Assembly: GCF_039503195.1 (NCBI RefSeq) | Contig: NZ_JBCJKP010000001.1 | Span: 620,001 to 684,000, forward strand | Direction of reading: 5' to 3' | DNA length: 64,000 bases | Source: Streptomyces mirabilis | GTDB taxonomy: Bacteria; Actinomycetota; Actinomycetes; Streptomycetales; Streptomycetaceae | The notes under the pieces: generated by a model | The model's database searches: none | Told to the model about the DNA's origin: nothing | What the model saw: the letters and a program-made list of their open reading frames with translations, nothing else | Part shown: one piece after another, positions 25,426 to 39,606 of the stretch | Numbering within the stretch: the first letter of the stretch is position 1 | How the letters are laid out: every line of letters begins with the position of its first letter | Position numbers and translations under genes: made by a program

Positions 25426-26857
25426 CACCTTCCGCAACTACATAGACGGTGCGTTCGCGGACGCCTCGGACGGTCGCACGCTCGATGTGGTGGACCCCAC
25501 CACTGGTGACGTCTACGCGACCTCCCCGCTCTCGGGGGCGGCCGACGTCGACGCGGCGATGGCGGCCACGGCCGCGGCGTTCCCCGTCTGGCGCGACACC
25601 ACGCCGTCCGTGCGGCAGCGCGCGCTGTTGAAGATCGCCGACGCGATGGAGGCACGGGCCGACGAACTGGTCACCGCGGAGAGCCGGGACACCGGCAAGC
25701 CGCTCCACCTCACTCGCAGCGAGGAACTCGCCCCCGCCATCGACCAGGTCCGGTTCTTCGCGGGCGCGGCCCGCATGCTGGAGGGCCGCTCCGCCGGCGA
25801 GTACATGGAGGGGATGACCTCCCTCATCCGCCGCGAGCCGGTCGGTGTGTGCGCGCAGGTGGCGCCGTGGAACTACCCCCTGCTGATGGCGGTGTGGAAG
25901 TTCGCCCCGGCGCTCGCGGCGGGCAACGCGGTGGTCCTCAAGCCCTCGGACACGACCCCGGCCTCCACCGTGCTGATCGCCGAGATCATCGGCGGTGTCC
26001 TGGAGGAGCTGGCACTGCCCCGCGGAATCTTCAACGTGATCTGCGGCGACCGTGAGACCGGCCGCCTGATGGTGGAGCACCCGACCCCCGCGATGGCCTC
26101 CATCACGGGTTCGGTACGCGCCGGCATCCAGGTCGCCCAGAGCGCGGCCAAGGACGTCAAGCGGGTCCACCTGGAGCTCGGCGGCAAGGCCCCGGCGGTG
26201 ATCTTCGAGGACGCCGACCTGGCGAAGGCGGTCGAGGACCTGGTGGTCGGCGGCTTCTTCAACGCCGGTCAGGACTGCACGGCCGCGACCCGCGTCCTGG
26301 TCCACGAGTCGGTCCACGACGAGTTCGTCGGCGCCCTCGCCAAGGCCGCGGCCGACACCAGGACCGGGCTGCCGGACGACGAGGACGTGCTGTACGGACC
26401 GCTGAACAACGCGGGCCAGCTCGCCCAGGTCAGCGGCTTCATCGAGCGCCTCCCCGAGCACGCCAGGATCGAAGCGGGCGGCCACCGGGTCGGCGAGCAG
26501 GGGTACTTCTACGCCCCGACCGTGGTCTCCGGGCTGAAGCAGGACGACGAGATCATCCAGAACGAGGTCTTCGGGCCGGTCATCACCGTCCAGTCCTTCA
26601 CGGACGAGGCCCAGGCCGTGCGGTACGCCAACGGCGTCGACTACGCGCTGGCCTCTTCCGTGTGGACCAGGGACCACGCGCGGGCGATGCGGATGTCGAA
26701 GAACCTCGACTTCGGATGTGTGTGGATCAACACCCACATGGCCCTCGTCGCCGAGATGCCGCACGGCGGCTTCAAGAAGTCCGGCTACGGCAAGGACCTC
26801 TCCGCGTACGGCTTCGAGGACTACACCCGGATCAAGCACGTCATGACGTCGCTCTGA
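25418..26857 (+). CDS. aldehyde dehydrogenase (gamma-aminobutyraldehyde/betaine-aldehyde type)
   Basis: 479-residue NAD-dependent aldehyde dehydrogenase. Core motifs: VAPWNYPLLMAVWKFAPALAAGN, KPSDTTPAST, ITGSVRAG, the general base Glu in HLELGGKAP, the nucleophile Cys in FFNAGQDCTA, and EVFGPVITV. It is closely similar to the enzyme at 54547-55992 over the full length. Both resemble gamma-aminobutyraldehyde dehydrogenases of polyamine breakdown. ATG 25418 abuts a truncated PucR regulator, and no good ribosome site is visible, so the promoter and a few N-terminal residues may have been replaced. A strong terminator follows at 26883. Confidence 0.9.
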   Translation: MCITFRNYIDGAFADASDGRTLDVVDPTTGDVYATSPLSGAADVDAAMAATAAAFPVWRDTTPSVRQRALLKIADAMEARADELVTAESRDTGKPLHLTRSEELAPAIDQVRFFAGAARMLEGRSAGEYMEGMTSLIRREPVGVCAQVAPWNYPLLMAVWKFAPALAAGNAVVLKPSDTTPASTVLIAEIIGGVLEELALPRGIFNVICGDRETGRLMVEHPTPAMASITGSVRAGIQVAQSAAKDVKRVHLELGGKAPAVIFEDADLAKAVEDLVVGGFFNAGQDCTAATRVLVHESVHDEFVGALAKAAADTRTGLPDDEDVLYGPLNNAGQLAQVSGFIERLPEHARIEAGGHRVGEQGYFYAPTVVSGLKQDDEIIQNEVFGPVITVQSFTDEAQAVRYANGVDYALASSVWTRDHARAMRMSKNLDFGCVWINTHMALVAEMPHGGFKKSGYGKDLSAYGFEDYTRIKHVMTSL

Positions 26858-26882
26858 CCTCCGGCTGACGTCCAGGCACTCT

Positions 26883-26915
26883 TCGGCCGCCCCGGGCCTG
26901 CCCCGGGGCGGCCGA
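26883..26915 (+). terminator. terminator after the aldehyde dehydrogenase
   Basis: Perfect 14-base stem TCGGCCGCCCCGGG / CCCGGGGCGGCCGA around a five-base loop, 26 bases after the stop codon. Confidence 0.75.
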
Positions 26916-27154
26916 CGCGTCCCCACCACCCGCCGCACCACCCGCCCCATCCCCCGGCACCGGATCGGGCGACCGCGCAAGCCGGGGCCCCGTGCCGTCC
27001 TCGCGGGCCCGGCCCGGAGAATCCGCACAACAGCGCCACACGGACTGCACACAGGCTTTCGAAAGCCTCGTTAGCGTTGCTGGCTGCTCGACCTCACGTG
27101 TGAACGCGACCAGGCCCGGCGGGGCGATGGCATGTCAACTCAGGAAGACCGCAA

Positions 27155-28009
27155 ATGGACTACTGCTCCTCGTGTCGGCGGCATCTCAATGGTGCCCTGG
27201 TATGTCCCGGATGCGGCGCCTACGCTCCGGACATCGCACCGGCCACTGCCGACCGTGGCGTCGCCCCGACGTGGGTGGGCATGGCGCCGACGGGCACGGC
27301 CGTGAGCGCATCGGTGCCGTGGGAGTACGCGGCCTCGGAGGCGTGGCACGACGGCCGTCCTGATGACGAGGCAGCGGTCGCGGCCGACCTGGAGGACGCC
27401 CCGCAGACCAACCCGTACGGCGACATCGAGGGCGCGACGCCCGCACCACAAGGGCGGGCCGCGCGGCGTCGCCAGATGGCCCGCTGGAAGAAGAACCAGC
27501 GCCGGGCCGTGGTCGCGACCGCCGTCGCGCTCGTCGGAGGCGGCCTGACCGTCGCCTCGATGGACCGGCACTCCGCCGCCCAAGCCCAGGCGGCGACAGC
27601 TCCTGACGTCGCGACCATGGGCACCGCGGACGAACAGGCGACCGAGCAGCCCGGCCCGTCGTCGACACAACCCGAAACCCACGTGTCTTCGCACACTCCC
27701 CCCGTGCAGTCGACCACGACCGAACTCGCACGCCGGCAGTCCGCCGGTGCCCCGTCCCACCTCACGCCGACGAGCGCTCAGCCGTTCGCCGCTGCCTCTC
27801 CTCATCCGACGGCGGCGTCCGCGTCGGCGACCCCGCATCCTCGGGCCGCCTCCCCGACCTCCGTCGGAACGGTGCCCGACCGCACCAGTACGTCGGCGCA
27901 GGTGCCGGCCGCGTCCGCCGGCACGGCGTCGGGACCACCGCAGGCGGCCCCCACGCCGACAGCGACTTCACCTTCACAGATCTGCCTGCTCCTGGTGTGC
28001 CTCGGCTGA
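27155..28009 (+). CDS. SCO2400-like zinc-ribbon membrane protein
   Basis: 284 residues. The N-terminus MDYCSSCRRHLNGALVCPGCGAYAPDIAP is a two-CxxC zinc ribbon, followed by an acidic linker, a basic patch (RAARRRQMARWKKNQRR), one transmembrane helix (AVVATAVALVGGGLTVASM) and a long Ser/Thr/Pro/Ala-rich extracellular tail ending ICLLLVCLG with two cysteines. This architecture is that of streptomycete SCO2400-type proteins of unknown role. ATG 27155 has AGGAAG upstream. No neighbour is obviously linked. Confidence 0.8.
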   Translation: MDYCSSCRRHLNGALVCPGCGAYAPDIAPATADRGVAPTWVGMAPTGTAVSASVPWEYAASEAWHDGRPDDEAAVAADLEDAPQTNPYGDIEGATPAPQGRAARRRQMARWKKNQRRAVVATAVALVGGGLTVASMDRHSAAQAQAATAPDVATMGTADEQATEQPGPSSTQPETHVSSHTPPVQSTTTELARRQSAGAPSHLTPTSAQPFAAASPHPTAASASATPHPRAASPTSVGTVPDRTSTSAQVPAASAGTASGPPQAAPTPTATSPSQICLLLVCLG

Positions 28010-28014
28010 CCGCT

Positions 28015-28330
28015 CCGAATTGGACAGGTCGTCCACAACCGCACTGACGAGCTCGCCCACCATCGCCTTCGCCGACTGGAGCTTCTCCCGCTTACGGCCC
28101 GGCTCGCCGTAAATGCCCACGCCCATCTCGACCGCGTCCTCCGGCGGGTCCAACAGCGGCGAGCCCTTCGCCGGTGGCGTGCAGGCGGTGAGCGCCATGC
28201 CCATGGATCGGGTGACGTCGTTGACCTTCTCTCCGATCCGGGGATCTCGTCGAGGTCCGCACCCCGCTCGGCGGCGGAGCCGACGGCCTTCCTCTCGAAG
28301 GCCGCGACTTCGGGCTGACGGAACGCAAGA
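28015..28330 (-). pseudogene. dhaK: dihydroxyacetone kinase DhaK fragment, frameshifted
   Basis: RIGEKVNDVTRSMGMALTACTPPAKGSPLL, EMGVGIYGEPGRKRE and KAMVGELVSAVVDDL match the DhaK dihydroxyacetone-binding subunit. Just upstream, another frame reads PEVAAFERKAVGSAAERGADLDEI, the preceding DhaK segment, so a frameshift lies near 28238-28245. The N-terminal part with the covalent-binding histidine and the rest of the C-terminus are absent. The fragment overlaps the end of the SCO2400-like gene. Confidence 0.7.
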
Positions 28331-28363
28331 AATGCCAGGCCTGCAGCGGATGTTGCTCACATC

Positions 28364-28822
28364 ATGACTCAAGGTCCCGCACCGCGCCCCCTGTCCGACG
28401 AAGCCCTCTCCCGCCTGCTCGGCAAGCAGCAGTTCGGCACCCTCGCCACGGTCAAGCGCACCGGCCATCCCCACCTGACCACCATGCTCTACAGCTGGGA
28501 CGCCGAAGCCCGCATCCTGCGGTTCTCGACGACGGCCGACCGCGTCAAGGTCACGCACCTGCGGCGCGACCCGCATGCCGCGCTGCATGTGCACGGCGGC
28601 GACGTGTGGTCGTTCGCCGCCGCCGAGGGCACGGCCTCCGTCTCCGGGATCACGACGGTTCCCGGTGACGCGGTCGGGCGGGAACTCCTCGGGATGGTCC
28701 CCAAGGACTCGAAGCCGGCGGACGAAGCCGCGTTCCTGCGGCAGTTGATCGACGAGCGTCGGCTGGTCATCCGGTTGAAGGTGGACCGGTTGTACGGCAC
28801 GGCGCTCGACATCAACGACTAG
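28364..28822 (+). CDS. PPOX-class (pyridoxamine-phosphate-oxidase-fold) F420/FMN-dependent protein
   Basis: 152-residue split beta-barrel protein: LLGKQQFGTLATVKRTGHPHLTTMLYSW, RILRFSTTADRVKVTHLRRDPHAALHV and a C-terminal LVIRLKVDRLYG. This pattern is common in small F420-dependent oxidoreductases of actinobacteria; true PdxH residues are not seen. The substrate is unknown. ATG 28364; it stands alone after the dhaK remnant. Confidence 0.83.
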   Translation: MTQGPAPRPLSDEALSRLLGKQQFGTLATVKRTGHPHLTTMLYSWDAEARILRFSTTADRVKVTHLRRDPHAALHVHGGDVWSFAAAEGTASVSGITTVPGDAVGRELLGMVPKDSKPADEAAFLRQLIDERRLVIRLKVDRLYGTALDIND

Positions 28823-29012
28823 GGTCCGCCGGGAGGGCGCTGGTCACCGCCACGGAGCCGACCACGGACGGCCGCCGTCGGCCGGACGGGCGGCCAGTCC
28901 CTCCCTCGGCCGGAACAGGAAAGGCTCTCCCCCGGCCGTCCGCACCGCCCCGCCGCACTGCGTGAGCATCGCGGCGCGGGGCAAGCCGTGCGAGCCGCTC
29001 TGCGAACACGGC

Positions 29013-30014
29013 CTACGCGGACTCACGCAACCTGAGCTCCGCCCCCACCACCAGTTCGTCATGGCCGAGCGGATCCTCGCCGGTCAGCAGCCGCGCCGTC
29101 TGTTCCACGACGAGAGCGCCGAGCGCCCGCGTGTCCAGGGCCACGGTGGACAGCGGCGGCTCGACGAGCGCCCCCAGTTGGAGGCCGTCGAAGCCGATCA
29201 CCGCGAGGTCGCGAGGAACCTCGCGTCCGAGCCGGCGCGCTCCGCGCAGCGCACCTATGGCGACGATGTCGTTGAAGGCGAACACGGCTGTCACGTCCGG
29301 GTGTTCGGCGAGCAGGTCCTTCAGCGCGCTCTCCCCGCCCTCCACGCTCTGGTCGGCGCGGCTCACCGGGCCGGCGTCGAGCCCGCAGGCGGCCATCGCG
29401 TCGGCGAACCAGGCGTGGCGGATGCTGGGCTCGGAGCGGCCCGCGTGGTCGAGCATGCCGATGCTTCGGTGTCCGGACTCGACGAGGTGCGCGATGGCCG
29501 CGCGGACGCCCTTCTCGCCGTCGATCCGGATGGAACTGAACCGTTCGGTACGGTGCTCCCGGTCGATGAGCACCACGGGCAGCCCGCGTGCCAGTTTGTC
29601 GATCTCGTCCTCGGGCTGGCTCAGATAGCCGACCACGGCGTCCACCTGGGAGGCGATCACCTGGAGTGTGCCGCGTTCCTCCTCGATGCGGTCACCCGTG
29701 TCGTACACGACGACATGCCAGCCACGGGACCGCGCCGCGTCCAGAGCTGCCGCGGCGACCTCGGTGAAGAACGGGTTGAGCAGGTCGGGGATCACCAGCC
29801 CCACGCTGATGGTGTCCTGTCGCACGAGCCCCCTGGCGAACCTGCTGGGGCGGTACCCCAGCGCGAGCGCCGCGTCGAGGACGCGCTGCTTGGTGGTGAC
29901 GTCGATCTCGCCCTTGTCGTTGAGCGCCCGTGACACCGTCTGCCGGGACACTCCTGCGGTCCGGGCCACATCGTTGATCGTCACTCTGCGGGGTCCGGTC
30001 CCCGACGACGCCAT
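29013..30014 (-). CDS. LacI-family transcriptional regulator
   Basis: 333 residues: N-terminal helix-turn-helix VTINDVARTAGVSRQTVSRALNDKGEI with hinge helix region GYRPSRFARGL, then a periplasmic-binding-protein-like sensor (ISVGLVIPDLLNPFF, VVLIDREHR, GHRSIGMLDHAG, FAFNDIVAIGALRGAR, VIGFDGL). ATG 30014 follows GGAGG at five bases. Divergent from the sugar operon at 30405-39342, which it presumably represses through the three adjacent palindromes at 30278-30313, with a mannoside or galactoside as inducer. Confidence 0.92.
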   Translation of the reverse strand: MASSGTGPRRVTINDVARTAGVSRQTVSRALNDKGEIDVTTKQRVLDAALALGYRPSRFARGLVRQDTISVGLVIPDLLNPFFTEVAAAALDAARSRGWHVVVYDTGDRIEEERGTLQVIASQVDAVVGYLSQPEDEIDKLARGLPVVLIDREHRTERFSSIRIDGEKGVRAAIAHLVESGHRSIGMLDHAGRSEPSIRHAWFADAMAACGLDAGPVSRADQSVEGGESALKDLLAEHPDVTAVFAFNDIVAIGALRGARRLGREVPRDLAVIGFDGLQLGALVEPPLSTVALDTRALGALVVEQTARLLTGEDPLGHDELVVGAELRLRESA

Positions 30015-30222
30015 CACTACCTCCGTACCTGTGTCGACGCAGGCGCGCCGTAGGGACACTGAGTATGCACCGGTCCGAAGCCATGGTGCGACCTTGTGCG
30101 CGGGTGCTCGACGATCACGGCCGTGGTGAGGCCTTCGTCGGTGGCGCCAGGCCATCACCGGTGGTCAGCGGCGTCATGTGGGCTCTCCTTAACCTGCCGG
30201 ACCCATGGACGACTCGAGAGTC

Positions 30223-30313
30223 TTGACACTCGGCCGTGCCGCGGCGCAAACTCCGAATCACTTCATGCCACGCCTCCGTGAGCGCTCCCGTGAACGTTCA
30301 CGTGAACGCTCAC
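30223..30313 (+). promoter_or_regulatory. promoter and three adjoining LacI-type operators
   Basis: A TTGACA (30223-30228) with a CAAACT-like -10 (30247-30252) points rightward. Downstream, three 12-base units lie end to end: GTGAGCGCTCCC (30278-30289), GTGAACGTTCAC (30290-30301, perfect palindrome) and GTGAACGCTCAC (30302-30313). Each has the central CG expected of LacI-family sites. Bound repressor would sit between the start of transcription and the first gene at 30405. The remainder of 30015-30404 shows no gene. Confidence 0.72.
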
Positions 30314-30404
30314 GAATCTTATCCCAACCAGAAGGCATCCCCGCCTGAGCTGTCAACGTCGACCCGCCTAGCGCCGCCGCTAGTCGTTCTCTGGAACGGA
30401 AAAC

Positions 30405-31739
30405 ATGAGCAAGACAGTCACGCGCACCCGTCTCGCCGCCGTCGCCACGGCAGCCACTCTCGTCGCCCTCGCCGGTTGCTCGTCGTCCGCTCCGTCGGAC
30501 AAGGCGTCCGCGGCCTCCTGCACCCCCGCCAAGGGGAAGGTCACCCTCCAGTACTGGAACACCGTTCCGGGCATGGACAAGGTCGTGGACCTGTGGAACA
30601 AGAAGAACCCGGACATCCAGGTCCAGACGAAGAACATCTCCAACGACCAGTACGGCACCCTCGGCAACGCCCTCAAGGCGGGCAAGGCGCCGGACCTCGC
30701 TCAGGTGGGCTACGACGAGCTCCCCGCCCTGCGCACCCAGAACGCCTTCGTGGACGCCTCGGCGTGCTCGGCGGCCACCGCGGCCAAGTCGAAGTTCGTG
30801 CCGTGGACCTGGTCGCAGACCAGCTTCGGCGGCACGGGGGTCTTCGCGCTCCCGCAGGACACCGGTCCGATGGCCCTGTACGTGCGCAGTGACATCTTCA
30901 AGAAGTACGGCATCGCGATCCCCACGACCTGGGACGAGTACGCGGCGGCCGCGCAGAAGCTGCACAAGGCGGACCCCAGCCTCGACATCACGTTCTTCGA
31001 CCCGAACAACGCCGAGTGGTTCAACGGGCTCCTCTGGCAGAACAGCGCCCAGATGTACAGCTACTCCGGCGACAAGTGGCACGTCACCGTCGCGTCGGAC
31101 CAGAGCAAGCAGGTCGCCGACTACTGGCAGAGGCTGATCGCCGGCAAGCTGGTGCGCACCGACCTCGCCAACGGTTCGACGCAGATGTACGCCGCGTACC
31201 AGAAGGACCAGATCGCCAGCTACGTCGGTGCCGCCTGGGGCTACAGCATGTTCCGCGACAACCTGCCCAGGCAGTCCGGCAAGTGGTCGATCGTACCGAT
31301 GCCGACGTGGGGCGCGAACGGCGCCTCCGGTGACTGGGGCGGCTCGACCGTCGCGTTCATGAAGGGGAGCACGCACCTCTACGAGTCGGTCAAGTTCAAC
31401 ACCTGGCTGAACTCCGACCCGGAGGCGCTGGCACTGGAGAACCAGTTGGGCGGCCTCTACCCGGCGGCCGACGCGGGGCTCAAGCTGCCCGCGCTGTCGA
31501 AGGGTGTGCCGTACTACAACAACGAGAAGATCTTCGACGTCTTCGCCGACTCCTCCAGGAAGATCGACACCAACTTCGCCTGGGGCCCCACCCAGAAGAC
31601 GGTGAACCTGGCACTCCAGGACGCGATGGCCAAGGCCGCGGCCGGTGACGGCACGCTGACCGACGCGCTCTCGGCCGCCCAGGCCGCCGCCCTGAAGTCG
31701 ATGAAGGCCCAGGCGATCCCGGCCACGGCGGGCAAGTGA
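30405..31739 (+). CDS. sugar ABC transporter substrate-binding lipoprotein
   Basis: 444-residue extracellular solute-binding protein, family 1. Lipobox LAGCSSS near residue 25 after a Sec signal. The body has KVTLQYWNTVPGMDKVVDLWN, APDLAQVGYDELPAL, PTTWDEYAAAAQKL and WGANGASGDWGGS, typical of oligosaccharide binders. First gene of an operon with two permeases and two glycosidases; ATG 30405 with GGAACGGA upstream. The sugar is unknown; the GH38 and GH2 genes suggest an oligosaccharide containing alpha-mannose and beta-galactose. Confidence 0.92.
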   Translation: MSKTVTRTRLAAVATAATLVALAGCSSSAPSDKASAASCTPAKGKVTLQYWNTVPGMDKVVDLWNKKNPDIQVQTKNISNDQYGTLGNALKAGKAPDLAQVGYDELPALRTQNAFVDASACSAATAAKSKFVPWTWSQTSFGGTGVFALPQDTGPMALYVRSDIFKKYGIAIPTTWDEYAAAAQKLHKADPSLDITFFDPNNAEWFNGLLWQNSAQMYSYSGDKWHVTVASDQSKQVADYWQRLIAGKLVRTDLANGSTQMYAAYQKDQIASYVGAAWGYSMFRDNLPRQSGKWSIVPMPTWGANGASGDWGGSTVAFMKGSTHLYESVKFNTWLNSDPEALALENQLGGLYPAADAGLKLPALSKGVPYYNNEKIFDVFADSSRKIDTNFAWGPTQKTVNLALQDAMAKAAAGDGTLTDALSAAQAAALKSMKAQAIPATAGK

Positions 31740-31746
31740 CCTCGGA

Positions 31747-32682
31747 ATGACCCACATCGCACCCCGCGCGGTGACGTCAGGTGGCCGCCGCCGTCCAGGC
31801 GGCGGCGGCCCCCGGGCGGGCACCGTCATCGCGTTCCTCACCCCGTTCTTCCTGCCGTTCGTGCTGTTCTACCTGGTGCCCGTCGGCTACGCGCTCTGGC
31901 AGAGCTTCCGCGTCGTGCGCCGCACCGGAGGCCAGTACGGGACCTCGTACACGACGTTCGGTGGATTCGACCAGTACACGCAGGTGTTCCAGAACAGCGA
32001 GTTCTGGAACAGCATCGGCCGCATCGGACTGTTCGGCATCGTGCAGGTGCCCGTCATGCTGTTCGTCGCGCTGGTCATGGCGTTGCTGCTCGACACACCC
32101 CTGCTGAAGCTCAAGGCGTTCTTCCGCATCACCGCGTTCATGCCGTACGCCGTGCCCGGCGTCATCGCCGCGATCATGTGGTCGTACCTGTACTCGCCGC
32201 AACTCAGCCCCGTCGTCGACCTGTTCCAGCGCATCGGTCTGCACCCCGACTTCCTCGGTCCGGGCGCCGTGCTGTGGTCGGCGGCGAACGTCTCCACCTG
32301 GCTCTGGACCGGCTACAACATGCTGATCATGTACTCGGCGCTCCAGTCGATCCCGCAGGAGCTCTACGAGGCCGCCAAGATCGACGGCGCGACCAACTGG
32401 ACGATCGCGTGGCGGATCAAGGTCCCGATCATCGCGCCGTCGATCGTCCTGACGACGGTGTTCTCGATCATCGGCACACTCCAGCTCTACGCCGAGCCGG
32501 CCGTGCTGCGCCAGATCTCCTCGAACATCTCCAGCACGTTCACCCCGAACATGCTGGCGTACGCGGTGGCCTCCGGGAACAACTACCAGCAGGCCGCGGC
32601 CATTTCGGTGGTCATCGCCGTCATCACCTTCGTCTTGAGCTTCGGGTTCATGCGACTCACCTCGAAGAAGGCGGGACTGTGA
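31747..32682 (+). CDS. sugar ABC transporter permease (MalF type)
   Basis: 311 residues, six membrane segments, EAA loop LYEAAKIDGATNWTIAWRIKVPII. Seven bases after the binding-protein gene; no clear ribosome site, so reinitiation from the preceding gene is likely. Partner of the permease at 32679. No ATPase in the operon; MsiK supplied from elsewhere is the usual solution. Confidence 0.92.
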   Translation: MTHIAPRAVTSGGRRRPGGGGPRAGTVIAFLTPFFLPFVLFYLVPVGYALWQSFRVVRRTGGQYGTSYTTFGGFDQYTQVFQNSEFWNSIGRIGLFGIVQVPVMLFVALVMALLLDTPLLKLKAFFRITAFMPYAVPGVIAAIMWSYLYSPQLSPVVDLFQRIGLHPDFLGPGAVLWSAANVSTWLWTGYNMLIMYSALQSIPQELYEAAKIDGATNWTIAWRIKVPIIAPSIVLTTVFSIIGTLQLYAEPAVLRQISSNISSTFTPNMLAYAVASGNNYQQAAAISVVIAVITFVLSFGFMRLTSKKAGL

Positions 32683-33536
32683 GCAACCCCTCCACGATCC
32701 GCGAGAGCCGGGGCAGCCGTACGGCCGTCATGGCCCTGATGTTCCTCCTGGCCGTCTACTTCCTGTTGCCGGTCTACTTCCTGGTCGTCGCGGCGACGAA
32801 GCCTCAGGGTGAGCTCGCCACCACCAACGGGCTGGCGTTCTCGCACTTCAACCTGTTCGAGAACCTGCGCATCCTGTTCACCCGCAGCGACGGCGTCTTC
32901 GGGCGGTGGGCCGTCAACACCGTCATCTACGCGGTGCTGGGCGCGGCCGTGGGCACCCTGATCTCGGCCCTGTGCGGCTACGCGCTGGCCAAGTTCCGCT
33001 TCCGAGGCAGGGAGTTCCTCTTCTCCGTCGTGCTCGGCGGTGTCCTCGTCCCGACCACCGCGCTGGCCCTGCCGCTGTTCCTGCTCTTCTCGGCGACCGG
33101 GATCGTCAACACCTACCTCGCGGTGTTCCTGCCCAGCATCGTCAGCCCGTTCGGTGTCTACCTGGCGCGCATCTTCGCCAACGCCGCCGTCCCGCAGGAG
33201 CTGATCGAGTCGGCGCGGCTGGACGGCGCGGGCGAGTTCCGTACGTTCTTCTCGGTGTCGTCCAGGCTGATGACGCCGGCCCTGGTGACCATCTTCCTGT
33301 TCCAGTTCGTGGCCATCTGGAACAACTTCTTCCTGCCGATGGTGATGCTCCAGAAGGAGTCACTGTTCCCGATCACGCTCGGCCTGTACGAGTGGAACGG
33401 CCAGACCGCCCGGGCCCCGCTGCTCCAGGAGTCCGTGATCACCGGCTCGCTGGTGTCGATCGTGCCCGTGATCATCGTGTTCATCCTCCTCCAGCGGTTC
33501 TGGCGCACCGGGCTCGCCGCCGGTTCCCTCAAGTGA
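32679..33536 (+). CDS. sugar ABC transporter permease (MalG type)
   Basis: 285 residues with six membrane segments and the EAA motif ELIESARLDGAGEFRTFFSVSSRLMTPAL. The GTG start at 32679 overlaps the previous stop codon by four bases. The C-terminus WRTGLAAGSLK is the usual MalG-type ending contacting the ATPase. Confidence 0.92.
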   Translation: MSNPSTIRESRGSRTAVMALMFLLAVYFLLPVYFLVVAATKPQGELATTNGLAFSHFNLFENLRILFTRSDGVFGRWAVNTVIYAVLGAAVGTLISALCGYALAKFRFRGREFLFSVVLGGVLVPTTALALPLFLLFSATGIVNTYLAVFLPSIVSPFGVYLARIFANAAVPQELIESARLDGAGEFRTFFSVSSRLMTPALVTIFLFQFVAIWNNFFLPMVMLQKESLFPITLGLYEWNGQTARAPLLQESVITGSLVSIVPVIIVFILLQRFWRTGLAAGSLK

Positions 33537-33577
33537 CCGCTCTCCCCCGCACGTCCGCACAGAAGGTCCCCCTCGCC

Positions 33578-39342
<5,765 letters not shown>

Positions 39343-39387
39343 CCTCACCGGCTCCTGACACCGACGGAGCACCGAACCGCGAGGGGC

Positions 39388-39431
39388 ACCCGTGTCGGCC
39401 GACCGCAGCACAGCGGCCGGCCGACACGGGT
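39388..39431 (+). terminator. terminator of the GH38/GH2 operon
   Basis: Perfect 14-base stem ACCCGTGTCGGCCG / CGGCCGACACGGGT with a 16-base loop that itself contains a CCGC/GCGG pairing, 46 bases after the beta-galactosidase stop. Confidence 0.78.
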
Positions 39432-39499
39432 CTTGCGTATGAGCCACCGGTGGCGCGCATCTCCCTCAATCAGGGCTGTTCACTAAATCGAACGCCTCG

Positions 39500-39542
39500 T
39501 TCACTTCGACGGATGGGTTCGGTATAGTGAACGCATGGTTCA
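39500..39542 (+). promoter_or_regulatory. promoter and GTTCA/TGAAC operators of the XRE-cupin gene
   Basis: -35 TTCACT (39500-39505), 17-base spacer, -10 TATAGT (39523-39528). Overlapping the -10 and start of transcription is the inverted repeat TGAAC-N5-GTTCA (39528-39542). A further GTTC...GAAC element (GTTCACTAAATCGAAC, 39478-39493) lies upstream. The repeated half-site suggests autoregulation by the XRE protein encoded next. Confidence 0.62.
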
Positions 39543-39606
39543 TTCGATCAGGGTTCTTCCGGCCGGCATCGGTGTGCCTCGCACCGCGACCCCCAGGAGC
39601 CGCTGA
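39535..39606 (+). CDS. putative leaderless 23-codon leader ORF
   Basis: An ATG lies seven bases after the -10 box, at the predicted first transcribed base, so it could be read without a 5' leader, a common event in actinobacteria. The 23-codon frame (basic, beginning MVHSIRVLPAG) ends in TGA whose last base is the first base of the ATG of the XRE-cupin gene (TGATG), a classic coupling junction. No homology is recognised; it may be regulatory rather than a functional peptide. Confidence 0.4.
   Translation: MVHSIRVLPAGIGVPRTATPRSR

Noticed and set aside
27974..28594. A full minus-strand gene of about 200 codons here
   Set aside because: Only the last part resembles DhaK; the upstream part of the frame is the wrong frame of dhaK and antisense to the PPOX gene.
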